DNA of 64,000 bases, from the NCBI RefSeq assembly GCF_022811845.1, contig NZ_CP064266.1:4712001-4776000 (forward strand), read 5' to 3'. Source of the stretch: Bacillus pseudomycoides (GTDB lineage: Bacteria; Bacillota; Bacilli; Bacillales; Bacillaceae_G). Both the position numbers and the translations under genes were made by a program. Position 1 is the stretch's first letter, and each line of letters opens with the position of its first letter. Of this stretch, positions 22,352 through 30,322 are shown one piece after another. Under the pieces are notes generated by a model. The model saw nothing but the letters and a program-made list of their open reading frames with translations, did not search any database and was not told where the DNA came from.

Positions 22352-22858
22352 TTGAATCGCAACTTCCAAGCTGAAAAACCAAATAAAAAATGGGTTACAG
22401 ATATTACGGAGTTTAAATTATTTGGAGAGAAGTTATATGTATCACCGGTGTTGGATTTATTTAATGGCAAAATTATCACGTATACAATTGGTTCAAGACC
22501 AACCTATTCACTTGTTTCAACGATGTTAGACCAAGCCTTTGAACGTTTAACAGACGGGGATATACTCCTTATTCATTCTGATCAAGGCTGGCACTATCAA
22601 ATGAAACAATACCGTCATTCTCTCAATAAACGTAGCATTACCCAAAGTATGTCACGTAAAGGGAACTGTTATGATAACGCGGTTATTGAAAATTTCTTTG
22701 GCATCATGAAATCAGAATTTCTGTATCGAAAAGAATTTGAAAGTATAAACCATTTTAAGCAAGAACTAGTAAAGTATATAGAATACTATAATCATAAAAG
22801 AATTAAGGCAAAACTAAAGGGCATGAGCCCGGTACAATACCGGGCCCATGCCCTTTAG
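22352..22858 (+). pseudogene. IS3 family (IS150-like) transposase, C-terminal catalytic part
   Basis: The 168-codon frame is the integrase core of an IS3-type OrfB: PNKKWVTDITEFKLFGEKLY (first Asp), VLDLFNGKIITYTIGSR, ILLIHSDQGWHYQ (second Asp), NCYDNAVIENFFGIMKSEF (Glu) and the C-terminal EYYNHKRIKAKLKGMSPVQY. The D-D-E triad is all there, but the first third of OrfB and the whole of OrfA are missing, cut off next to the small peptide gene. The right end TGTCTAACTTTTTGGGGTCA is at about 22879-22898. Confidence 0.85.
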
Positions 22859-22866
22859 TTTTGCCT
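22806..22866. repeat. 29-bp foldback hairpin at the end of the IS3 transposase
   Basis: Left arm AGGCAAAACTAAAGGGCATG + AGCCCGGTA, loop CAA, right arm TACCGGGCCCATGCCCTTTA + GTTTTGCCT. 29 base pairs with a single G-T type mismatch. The left arm is coding sequence for KAKLKGMSPV; the right arm spans the last codons and stop. Confidence 0.85.
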
Positions 22867-22907
22867 AATGAAATAACCTGTCTAACTTTTTGGGGTCACT
22901 CCAATGT

Positions 22908-23093
22908 AAGGTGACCTCTATTAAGAAACGTATACGCTCTATGTTGGGATTTAAGTCATACCAAACAGCTGTGTCTATCTTGAGTGGTATGGAAGCGATG
23001 CATATGGTCAAAAAAGAACAAATTGATTTACGGAATCAGTCTGTCCAAAATCAGAATAGTTTTATCCATCAGCTGTTTGGATTAACGGCATAA
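22908..23093 (+). pseudogene. IS6/IS240 transposase, C-terminal fragment
   Basis: The frame VTSIKKRIRSMLGFKSYQTA then VSILSGMEAMHMVKKEQIDL and VQNQNSFIHQLFGLTA is the C-terminus of an IS240-like transposase. It begins directly after the right end of the IS3 remnant, and its element end is at 23139-23154, so the IS3 element probably inserted into this IS6 copy. Confidence 0.8.
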
Positions 23094-23138
23094 GGAAAGA
23101 TTCAGGTAGGAATCCTTGCTTTTTTTTAATTTATCATC

Positions 23139-23154
23139 TTTTTGCACCAGAACC
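23139..23154 (-). repeat. IS6/IS240-type terminal repeat
   Basis: TTTTTGCACCAGAACC, the outer end belonging to the C-terminal transposase fragment just before it. Confidence 0.65.
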
Positions 23155-23179
23155 ACCATTTGGGCTCAAATTGAACTTA

Positions 23180-23211
23180 CCAAAAAAAGCTGCTTCATCA
23201 GCAGCTTTCTC
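23180..23211 (-). terminator. Terminator of the ATP-grasp gene
   Basis: AAAGCTGCT / AGCAGCTTT stem followed on the minus strand by TTTTTTT, just past the stop codon at 23220. Confidence 0.85.
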
Positions 23212-23219
23212 CCTATCTA

Positions 23220-24155
23220 TTATATTTTCTCTAATTCACTACCAAGAAACTTCGCAATCTCTAGCATACCGTATTTCCCAACAACTGCTTCGGCGTCAGC
23301 ATTGTAGTTTGTGTTTGTATTAATGTCATAAGTGAAAATTTCACCATCGGCATTTCGAATAAACTCAATGCCCGCGATTGCGATATCATTTGCAGCCAAA
23401 ACAGCCTCATATTTTTGAATAATTGGGTCATCAAAGCCCTCAATAATTTGAAACTTCGGTTTTTCCGGGGCTTTCTCTCCAACAGGACAGAACAAATCGC
23501 CAATTTGACAAGCATCAGCTGGGCACAATTCAAAGCCTTTGGATGTATCGACTTGAACTGCATATACAAATTTCCCGCCTACAAACTCACAACGTGTAAT
23601 GTAAGGCTCAGGAGATTGAATGTATTCTTGAATTAATGTAATACCATCTACTGGCTCTTCAAATGCTGCACTTTCTACGTATTCTTGTAAAGAAGCATCA
23701 GACTGAAACAGTTGAACACCTAGTCCTTTTCCAGCACGGTTATGCTTCGTAATAAATAGACGTCCTTCAAATTGCGTTGCGGCTTCTATAATATGATCCT
23801 TACCAACAGCTGCAATTGTCTTAGGTGTCCGGATTCCTTTTGCATTCAGTGCCATATATTGCGCGACCTTACTTACTTCAAGCTGCAATGCTCTGCTTCC
23901 GTTGAACACTTTTCGATTATGCCTCTCTAACCAAGCAAGGACAGCACCCGTAAACTCTGGTGCAAAGCGGTGATTTCTTGTGTGAGAAGAAGCGCTCATA
24001 CGGTTATAAAATACGCCCTGCGGCGGAACAGACGAAAGATCAACATTCCCTTTGTCCAAATGCCATTCTTCATAAGGAAGACCGAGTTCTTCTAATCTTC
24101 TCGTTAGATGTCTTGTCCACTCTGTGTTTTCATGAATAACATGAATCTTCTTCAA
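23220..24155 (-). CDS. RimK-like ATP-grasp ligase
   Basis: A 311-residue protein with the ATP-grasp organisation of RimK-type carboxylate-amine ligases: N-terminal pre-ATP domain (MKKIHVIHENTEWTRHLTRR ... NRMSASSHTRNH), central lid and P-loop-like stretch RLFITKHNRAGKGLGVQLF, ITLIQEYIQSPEPYITRCEF, and the metal-binding end AIAGIEFIRNADGEIFTYDI then NTNTNYN. Such enzymes form peptide-like bonds using ATP; the substrate is unknown. The start is TTG 24155, with AGAAGG upstream. Terminators lie on both sides, so it is a single-gene unit at the edge of the IS debris. Confidence 0.85.
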   Translation of the reverse strand: MKKIHVIHENTEWTRHLTRRLEELGLPYEEWHLDKGNVDLSSVPPQGVFYNRMSASSHTRNHRFAPEFTGAVLAWLERHNRKVFNGSRALQLEVSKVAQYMALNAKGIRTPKTIAAVGKDHIIEAATQFEGRLFITKHNRAGKGLGVQLFQSDASLQEYVESAAFEEPVDGITLIQEYIQSPEPYITRCEFVGGKFVYAVQVDTSKGFELCPADACQIGDLFCPVGEKAPEKPKFQIIEGFDDPIIQKYEAVLAANDIAIAGIEFIRNADGEIFTYDINTNTNYNADAEAVVGKYGMLEIAKFLGSELEKI

Positions 24156-24251
24156 GGGAATACCTTCTTTCTAAAATGTGATTATATTTATTATACTATT
24201 TTTGGTAGTCTGCAAAATACTAATTTTACAATAATTTAATCTTAATACAAG

Positions 24252-24292
24252 AAAAAACGAAAGACAATACGAAGCGCCTTTCGTTTTCTTAC
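24252..24292. terminator. Hairpin terminator
   Basis: AAAACGAAAG / CTTTCGTTTT stem upstream of the ATP-grasp gene. Confidence 0.6.
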
Positions 24293-24295
24293 TAA

Positions 24296-24423
24296 ATGAC
24301 AAAGTCCTCCGGTATAAAGTGAAACTTTAATCGGATATACTTCTCTTGGATTTACTCCTAATATATCAATCACTTTAGTATCAGTATCTCTTTTGATTTC
24401 TCAGATTTCTTCGATCATTACTA
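24296..24423 (-). pseudogene. Unidentified C-terminal gene fragment
   Basis: Minus strand reads MIEEI-stop-EIKRDTDTKVIDI then LGVNPREVYPIKVSLYTGGL-CHL. The composition is that of a real protein, but there is an in-frame stop and no start or clear end. Parent family not recognised. Confidence 0.3.
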
Positions 24424-24577
24424 CATTCTTATACAAGTATTTTCAATAATAAAAAAGAAATAGCACCAAAATCCCAAAAACCCCCAATTTTATTTTTTAG
24501 AGTAAGTTGGAGGTTTTTGAACCAGAAAGGTATATTTATAAAAACTATGACAAAATTTATCCGGTTTTCCTTTTTGC

Positions 24578-25735
24578 CTACTTGCTAAATTCAGCAAGTA
24601 AAATATTTTTAAAGTTAGCTTTACCCATACTGTTCAAATTGACGGCCAACGTATGCTTGCCTCCAAGTGTACCCCCAACAAGAGTAACAAACCCTGGAAT
24701 GCTACCTGTGTGTCCCCATATCGAGACACCGTTTGGAAGCTTAGTTTCATATATTCCAAGACCATATCCGCTGATTTCAGCACTTCCTGTAGGAACTGTA
24801 GTAAGCATTTGTTTTAATTGCTGTTCTTTCAGTAATTTTCCACTGAGTAAGTAAGAGAAGAATTTGTTTAAGTCGTCAGCAGTAGAAATCATATCTCCAG
24901 CCGAGCTAGCTATACTTGGGTTATAATAAGTAACGTCTTTTAGCTCACTTGCTCCGTCTGGTTGGAAATATCCACGGGCATGCTTGGTGCCTGGGATAAC
25001 GCTTGAATTGCCAGGTAGGAATGTATTCGACAATTCAAGTGGTTCAACAATCCGATTTTCAATCTCTTCCGCATAGCTGTTTCCGGTTACTTTCTCAATA
25101 AGGATACCCAGTAATACGTATCCTGTGTCTGAATAAGACCAGCCCTTTCCTGGGGCAAAGTCTGGAGGCAGAGAAAGCCCAATCTTCACTATTTCTTCAG
25201 CGGTATATGTTTTTTTTGTATTCATCATATCAGCGTCTTTTGACCTTAAGTATTCAGCGATACCACTTGTATGGTTCAATATCTGCCGGATAGTAATCTG
25301 GTTACCATCATATCCGTTTCCTTGAACGACACCAGGCAACCATTTTTCGATGGAGTCGTCTAGATTCAGGCGGTTCTCTCCAGCTAATTGAAGCACAACT
25401 GTTGCGGTGAACGTCTTCGTCACGCTACCAATGCGAAAGCGAAAATCTGTTTTCATTGGTTTCTTGGTGCTCAGATTCGCTACCCCAGCGGCATAACCCC
25501 ACGTTTTTCCATCCTCGGAAGTTTTAGCAAGTATCCCCGGGATTCCAAATTGCAATATATCCCGCATTGCTTGCTTGACGGAATTACGATCTTGTTGAGT
25601 GCTTATTTGTAACGAACTAGATACATTTTGAGTGGGTTCTGCTTTTACAATTGAGGTTGGCGATGTGTATAGCAGGGAACTTCCAGCTATTAAAAGGGCC
25701 AGACTTGCAAATGTAATTTGACTACGTATTTTCAT
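24578..25735 (-). CDS. Secreted serine hydrolase (beta-lactamase / D-Ala-D-Ala carboxypeptidase family)
   Basis: A 385-residue exported protein of the class C beta-lactamase fold family. Signal peptide MKIRSQITFASLALLIAGSS ... TSIVKA. Active-site motifs in order: SVTK (FRIGSVTKTFTATVV, the nucleophile Ser with the catalytic Lys), YSDTGY (the Y-x-N equivalent) and GHTGSIPG (the K-T-G equivalent). These match the penicillin-binding protein-like esterases and D-Ala-D-Ala carboxypeptidases common in Bacillus. I start at ATG 25735 (GAGAGGAATG upstream), not at the upstream in-frame start that adds eight unlikely residues. The family also includes esterases, so the substrate is open. Confidence 0.9.
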   Translation of the reverse strand: MKIRSQITFASLALLIAGSSLLYTSPTSIVKAEPTQNVSSSLQISTQQDRNSVKQAMRDILQFGIPGILAKTSEDGKTWGYAAGVANLSTKKPMKTDFRFRIGSVTKTFTATVVLQLAGENRLNLDDSIEKWLPGVVQGNGYDGNQITIRQILNHTSGIAEYLRSKDADMMNTKKTYTAEEIVKIGLSLPPDFAPGKGWSYSDTGYVLLGILIEKVTGNSYAEEIENRIVEPLELSNTFLPGNSSVIPGTKHARGYFQPDGASELKDVTYYNPSIASSAGDMISTADDLNKFFSYLLSGKLLKEQQLKQMLTTVPTGSAEISGYGLGIYETKLPNGVSIWGHTGSIPGFVTLVGGTLGGKHTLAVNLNSMGKANFKNILLAEFSK

Positions 25736-25759
25736 AAGGCATTCCTCTCCTCTATTCAT

Positions 25760-26373
25760 ATTGTATAGGTGGTTGCTTGCTGTTTCATACTAACCACACA
25801 GCTATCATCTCCACTAATGACAAAGGGTCAACATTGAATTCGTAATCATCTTCATAATTATTATTTTTACAAACGCCATTCTGTCCTAACAAACGGTAAA
25901 TCCCTCTTTTTTTACATGTATGTTAACCACAGAAATTACTTCTTTTCCTTGAAACACTCTTGTTAACTGGTTTGTTTTTCATATATAAGTCATATCTGTT
26001 CCGCCTTTCATGCTTCTTTATATTTTGATCATACACAATGAAAATCTCTTTTTCCTTATCTATTCCTTACAAATCCCTTACGTTCAAAATAGCTTCTATA
26101 ATAGGGTAGAAGGAGTATCTGGGCCTGAAAGTTCAAAGTATTTTCCAATAAATATATGAATCAAAAAGAAACACAGAAGTTTTTCACTTCTATGTTTCTT
26201 TTTTTCGTCCTTTAAATATTAAAGATTTGGTTTACTCTTAACAGGGTGAATTCCGGCTCTTTTCTAATGTGATTTTTCTTCTTGCGATACAACATAAATG
26301 ACATTGTGCTGCATGAAACACTCCTAACGTTGTTAAAATCACTTGTTTCTAAGTGGAAATTTATTTTAACCTA
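25760..26373. other. Gene-free stretch
   Basis: About 610 AT-rich bases. It carries a terminator-like hairpin at 26167-26208. No gene or clear remnant was seen in the rest. Confidence 0.5.
26167..26208. terminator. Hairpin terminator
   Basis: AAAGAAACACAGAAGT / ACTTCTATGTTTCTTT stem followed by a T-run. Confidence 0.7.
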
Positions 26374-26516
26374 GGGGTGTACTCCACATGCCCATCAACT
26401 TAAGAATTTTATAACGCCCCCAAAACAAAAAATTGTACATTTTCACCTGGAGATGCCAATTTTCTCGTTTTGGGGTATTTGCTTTTCTTAGCTTGATTGT
26501 GATGTGGCGGTACCCC
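26374..26516. mobile_element. Short IS231-related repeat element, copy 5 (MITE)
   Basis: Left CATGCCCATCAACTTAAGAA (26387), right TTAGCTTGATTGTGATGTGG then CGGTACCCC. The body shares TTTTCACCTGGAGATG and CTCGTTTTGGGGTATTTG with copy 3. The right end joins directly to the C-terminal part of a GNAT gene, which it probably broke. Confidence 0.75.
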
Positions 26517-26517
26517 T

Positions 26518-26706
26518 GTAAGACATATTGAACTCCTACCTTCGTATAAACAAAAAGGTATAGGAGCATCAATTTTTAATCAATTAAAAGAGAAAGGCCT
26601 GCCAATTGTATTAGATGTAACGAAAAATAATCAACTTGCTTATCGCTTTTATCAAAAATTGGGGTTTGAAGTTTTGCAGGAAAAAAATATTAAAATAAAG
26701 GTGTAG
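26518..26706 (+). pseudogene. GNAT acetyltransferase, C-terminal part
   Basis: In frame from the end of the repeat element: VRHIELLPSYKQKGIGASIF, KEKGLPIVLDVTKNNQLAYR and FYQKLGFEVLQEKN. This is motif A (Q-K-G-I-G-A, acetyl-CoA binding) and the C-terminal A-x-x-F-Y-x-K-x-G-F motif of GNAT enzymes. The first half is missing exactly at the repeat element boundary. Confidence 0.75.
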
Positions 26707-26919
26707 GAGGAGAAATCGAAATAAAAAAAGTTAAAATGAAATTATCTCCGAGTAATTAATTTAAATGTGTTTACTTCACAAATGGGCTCTATTTTTTGAA
26801 TGAAACTTAGATTTTTCAAACGACTTTATTGTTATATTTTTTATTGTAGTGAAGTATCTTAAATTAAAATTAAATAACTATATTTTTAACCCTGTCCTAA
26901 TGGGGTTAGTACAGTCATG

Positions 26920-27461
26920 TGGATACAACTTAGTTAAGTCCTTACAATGGATTTCAAGGAGGAAGTGTCCGTATGACAAACAAGAAGTTTAATGAAGAGT
27001 TTTAAAAAATGGTGGCTGAATTATACTGTTCGGGACAACCTGTAAAAGAATTAAGCAGCGAGTATGGCGTATCAGAAGTAACAGTTTATAAATGGATTAA
27101 AACATATTCTCCTATCACATCAGTTGATGAGGACGAAATGACACTAGAAGATCTAAAACGAATGAAAAAAGAAATGCTTCGTCCAAAAGAAGAGAATGAA
27201 ATTTTAAAAAAGGCCTTCTTTCAGTAAGAAAGGGTGTCCCTACGACAACGCTTGTATCGAGTCATTTCATGCCAATTTAAAGAAAGAAGAAGTATATCGT
27301 ACAAAATATGTCACATTTGAACAAGCAAACTCAGCACTATTTCAATACATCGAGGGATGGTATAACCGCAAGAGGATTCATAGTAGCATTGGTTATAAAA
27401 CTCCTCAAGCAATAGAGGATCTAGCTAAAAAAGTAGCTTAGATTTAACTTTTTTGTGTCCA
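26920..27461 (+). pseudogene. IS3-family element remnant (OrfA with stop, OrfB tail)
   Basis: Inverted ends TGGATACAACTTAGTTAAGT (26920) and, complemented, TGGACACAAAAAAGTTAAAT (27461). Inside, ATG 26973 with GGAGG starts an OrfA: MTNKKFNEEF-stop-KMVAELYCSG, YGVSEVTVYKWIKTYSP and MKKEMLRPKEENEILKKAF, a helix-turn-helix plus leucine-zipper plan broken by a TAA at codon 11. It is followed without the catalytic middle by the OrfB end CPYDNACIESFHANLKKEEV ... RKRIHSSIGYKTPQAIEDL. About 540 bp in place of a usual 1.2-1.3 kb: an internally deleted copy. Confidence 0.8.
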
Positions 27462-27513
27462 AAATATTGACTCAAATCCAACAAGAAAACAACTTGTTTG
27501 TAAAGGAAGTTAA

Positions 27514-27552
27514 AAATCCAAAAACCATATAAAGATGGTTTTTGGATTTTAG
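27514..27552. terminator. Hairpin terminator at the start of the backbone
   Basis: ATCCAAAAACCAT / ATGGTTTTTGGAT stem; on the minus strand it ends the 28443-27567 genes. Confidence 0.8.
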
Positions 27553-27566
27553 TTAAAGAGTATATT

Positions 27567-28018
27567 TTACAATGTGCTTCTTTTAGCCATATTTATGAAT
27601 GGTTCATAGGTTGTATTTTCATCCAGTGGAAGTCCTGATTCGTATTTATTTCCTTCTTCTAAATAACCATAGGTTACAATACCAAAGCCTTTAGAATTCT
27701 TTTCAGGAAAATAAATAAGTACTTTTGGTGCTTTACGGTTGGACCAATTAATAGAATCGTATATTTTTTCCACTAGATAGCTATTAATTATGTTAATTGC
27801 GCTTGCTCCGCCTGTACTCCAACCAATATCATCATAAATGTGCAATAAACTGTTTTTTGATCAACATATAATTCCAAATGATTATATCCCTTATTGCTGA
27901 AGTTCTCTGAAATTAAATGAAATCTGCTTTCTGCAATGGTTGAGAATAAAAACACCTCACGAGTATCACTGGAAGTAATAACAATAGCTTGGTCATTTTT
28001 AGCGATTTTTCCGATCAC
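27567..28018 (-). pseudogene. Unknown conserved-type protein, frameshifted in an A-run
   Basis: Two overlapping frames make one protein if the run of six A at about 27857-27862 had seven: MIGKIAKNDQAIVITSSD, VFLFSTIAESRFHLISENFS, GYNHLELYVDQ then KNSLLHIYDDIGWSTGGASA, KVLIYFPEKNSKGFGIVTYG and YEPFINMAKRS. About 150 residues, soluble, no family recognised. As it stands the reading stops after QAEQAQLT. It lies 23 bases after the gene at 28042 on the same strand and likely forms a two-gene unit with it. Sequencing slip or true pseudogene. Confidence 0.55.
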
Positions 28019-28041
28019 CCTTTTTCAATACTAAATTATAT

Positions 28042-28443
28042 TTATACCCTAGCTGTCCTAGATAACTCCATGTCAATACCATATGTAAACTGTAACTCTT
28101 TACAAACATCCTTAATTAGGATGTTCACATCATACTTTTCATTAAATTCAAGAACCGCATTTTCTACTTCCTCATACGTATATTTGTATTCACCAGTAAT
28201 GACACTTTTTAAATCAAAGCATTCATTAATACAAAGCTGAACGAGAAGCTGATCATACATAGCGGACACATCTTCTTTTTTCCATAATAACTCTTTCACA
28301 TATAACCGGTCGAACGTTATACTTTCTCGATTACATTCTGTTAAAGCACGAGTCATGTCATGTAATTCTCGATATAGTTCAGAAATATTTGTATTGAGAC
28401 GAATCAATTTGTCTACGCCATTTTCATACAGCATTTCATCCAC
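28042..28443 (-). CDS. Hypothetical helical protein
   Basis: A 133-residue soluble, largely helical protein (MDEMLYENGVDKLIRLNTNI, ISELYRELHDMTRALTECN, WKKEDVSAMYDQLLVQLCIN, YTYEEVENAVLEFNEKYDVN). It has no motif I recognise. It ends 24 bases before the frameshifted gene on the same strand. Upstream is the divergent AlaX gene, with about 125 bases between them. Confidence 0.6.
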   Translation of the reverse strand: MDEMLYENGVDKLIRLNTNISELYRELHDMTRALTECNRESITFDRLYVKELLWKKEDVSAMYDQLLVQLCINECFDLKSVITGEYKYTYEEVENAVLEFNEKYDVNILIKDVCKELQFTYGIDMELSRTARV

Positions 28444-28571
28444 CCCCGTATATGCTCTTTTTCTTATTATAGCAAGAAAATTCTAAAAAAGAGATTTTTT
28501 CTTCTGAAATATTAGGAAACTTATTTAGATTGTTTTACAATGAAACCAGTAAGATAGAAAGGGGTACAAAA

Positions 28572-29774
28572 GTGAATCAAAAAATATATTACACCGATGC
28601 CTACCAGCAATCATTTACAGCTCAAATTATAAAACAGGACTATGATAGCGAAAAAAAGCTATATGTTACTTTAACAGAAACAGCATTTTATCCAACTGGC
28701 GGTGGGCAACCACATGACACCGGAATACTAAATGAAGCTGCTGTCACCAACGTTGAGGAAATTGACGGCGAAATCCGTCATTTCATTTCAAGTGAACTAC
28801 ATACAAAAGAAGTAACAGGTAAAATTAATTGGCAGCGGCGTTTTGATCACATGCAACAACATACCGCTCAGCACATTCTATCTGCTGCCTTTTGGGATCA
28901 TTTTGATATCCCTACAATTGGTTTTCACCTCGGAAAAGAAACGATAACAATTGATTTAGACACGCCTGAACTTTCAATAGAAACAGCTAATAGCGCACTC
29001 CAAATTGCAAATCAGGTCGTCTTTGAAAACCATCCTATCCATATCAGATGGATGAACTTAGAGGAAGCAAAACAGTTACCGCTCCGAAAAGAACCAACAC
29101 TTACAGATAATATTCGCGTTGTAATCATTGAAAACTACGATTACAACTGTTGCGGTGGCACACATCCAAAATATACAGGTGAAGTAGGACCGATTCATAT
29201 AATCGGTTGGGAGCGAAATAAAGGCGGCATCCGCTTAACCTTTGTTGCGGGATGGCGTGTACTCAAGTTAATGGAACGCTATCAACACATTATTAAAGAC
29301 GTTTCCAAACAGTTAAATAGTAGTGAAAATGATATTCCAAATAAAGTAACCCAGCTTCTTACCTCTCAGAAGGAAAGCGAAAAAGAACTACAAACAATGA
29401 ATGAAAAATTACTATTCGTAGAAGCAAATGAATTGCTGCAACAATCCAAAGACGTACATGCTGGGACACTCATTTCTAAAGTCTTTAAAAATCAGTCCAT
29501 GCAGGAAATTGCGAAATTATCCGCTATCATTACCGAAAAAAATGAACACTCGATTACATACTTTGTTACCGAAAATGAAGAAAAACTACAATGTGTTCTT
29601 GCATGCGGAAAGGCAGTAACAGCAAATATGAACACCATTTTGAAAAACGCGCTTCCTGCTATTGAGGGAAAAGGCGGCGGTAATCCCAAAAGTGCTCGTG
29701 GTGGCGGAAAAGCAGTTATTACAGGAGAAGAATTTTTAGCTCTGCTTGTTCATTCACTAAAAGAAACAATTTAG
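28572..29774 (+). CDS. Alanyl-tRNA editing protein (AlaX-L type, with DHHA1 domain)
   Basis: A 400-residue free-standing editing protein that removes wrongly attached amino acids (Ser or Gly) from tRNA-Ala. It shows AFYPTGGGQPHDTG near the start, the zinc site QHTAQHILS (H-x-x-x-H) and YNCCGGTHPKYTGEVG (C-x-x-x-H), then a coiled linker (SSENDIPNKVTQLLTSQKES) and a C-terminal DHHA1-type domain with GKGGGNPKSARGGG, as in full alanyl-tRNA synthetase. There is no catalytic synthetase domain. GTG 28572 has AAAGGGG upstream and is preferred over the TTG at 28530. A terminator follows. Confidence 0.92.
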   Translation: MNQKIYYTDAYQQSFTAQIIKQDYDSEKKLYVTLTETAFYPTGGGQPHDTGILNEAAVTNVEEIDGEIRHFISSELHTKEVTGKINWQRRFDHMQQHTAQHILSAAFWDHFDIPTIGFHLGKETITIDLDTPELSIETANSALQIANQVVFENHPIHIRWMNLEEAKQLPLRKEPTLTDNIRVVIIENYDYNCCGGTHPKYTGEVGPIHIIGWERNKGGIRLTFVAGWRVLKLMERYQHIIKDVSKQLNSSENDIPNKVTQLLTSQKESEKELQTMNEKLLFVEANELLQQSKDVHAGTLISKVFKNQSMQEIAKLSAIITEKNEHSITYFVTENEEKLQCVLACGKAVTANMNTILKNALPAIEGKGGGNPKSARGGGKAVITGEEFLALLVHSLKETI

Positions 29775-29778
29775 TTTA

Positions 29779-29815
29779 CCCATAAAAGGATAGCTATTTG
29801 CTATCCTTTTATTCT
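29779..29815 (+). terminator. Terminator of the AlaX gene
   Basis: AAAAGGATAGC / GCTATCCTTTT stem, then TATTCTC. Confidence 0.85.
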
Positions 29816-29865
29816 CTACTTACAAGCCAACATTTTGTTTCAACCCTTGATAAGTTCCTGCATAA

Positions 29866-30315
29866 CGTATTGCAACCTTTTTAACTACAGGTGAAATACT
29901 AAAAAATAGTCACGTTAGAAAAGGACAAACCTTATCTTCCTCTCATGAGCCACTTTCTATACAAACTATTATTACTGAACATCACCGCTGCAGCGAAGAC
30001 GTGCGAGCTTTTTTCAAAGAAGTAATCGGTGCAAAATTTCGCTTTACAGTAGCACTACAAAATTTCTTCAGAGAAAATATCGGCAAGATATACAAGGATG
30101 CTGTGACATTTTGGTATGAAGAACAAGAAAGAAAAAAAGACCCTTCATATAAAACAAACATCGGTTCTCAATTTGAATACAATCGCTTTACACGTGCCTT
30201 TTTACAAGATCCATATAACAAAGGAAAAACAAAAGCCGATGCTATCTCTGCTTGGAATGAAAGAAAATCAAAGCCTGGAAGTAATGTCTATAAACCGAAA
30301 AAAGTAGAGAACTAG
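29866..30315 (+). pseudogene. DUF6434/SAP-type protein, N-terminus lost
   Basis: The open frame RIATFLTTGEILKNSHV, TIITEHHRCSEDVRAFFKEV, IGAKFRFTVALQNFFRENIG, VTFWYEEQERKKDPS, IGSQFEYNRFTRAFLQDP and ISAWNERKSKPGSNVY matches what I recall of Bacillus DUF6434 proteins, which begin with a SAP-like nucleic-acid-binding helix pair. Here the first 45 or so residues are gone: the frame hits a stop at 29863-29865, right after the AlaX terminator. The only in-frame late start is GTG 30001, without a ribosome binding site. It probably does not work. Confidence 0.6.
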
Positions 30316-30322
30316 ATTTTTT

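Noticed and set aside
22340..23154. The IS3 and IS6 fragments as one composite transposon with the peptide gene as cargo
   Set aside because: Only right-hand parts are present, in the same direction, and no matching left ends lie on the other side of the peptide gene.
26366..26572. 68-codon minus-strand ORF
   Set aside because: It is the antisense of the repeat element copy at 26374-26516 and part of the GNAT fragment.
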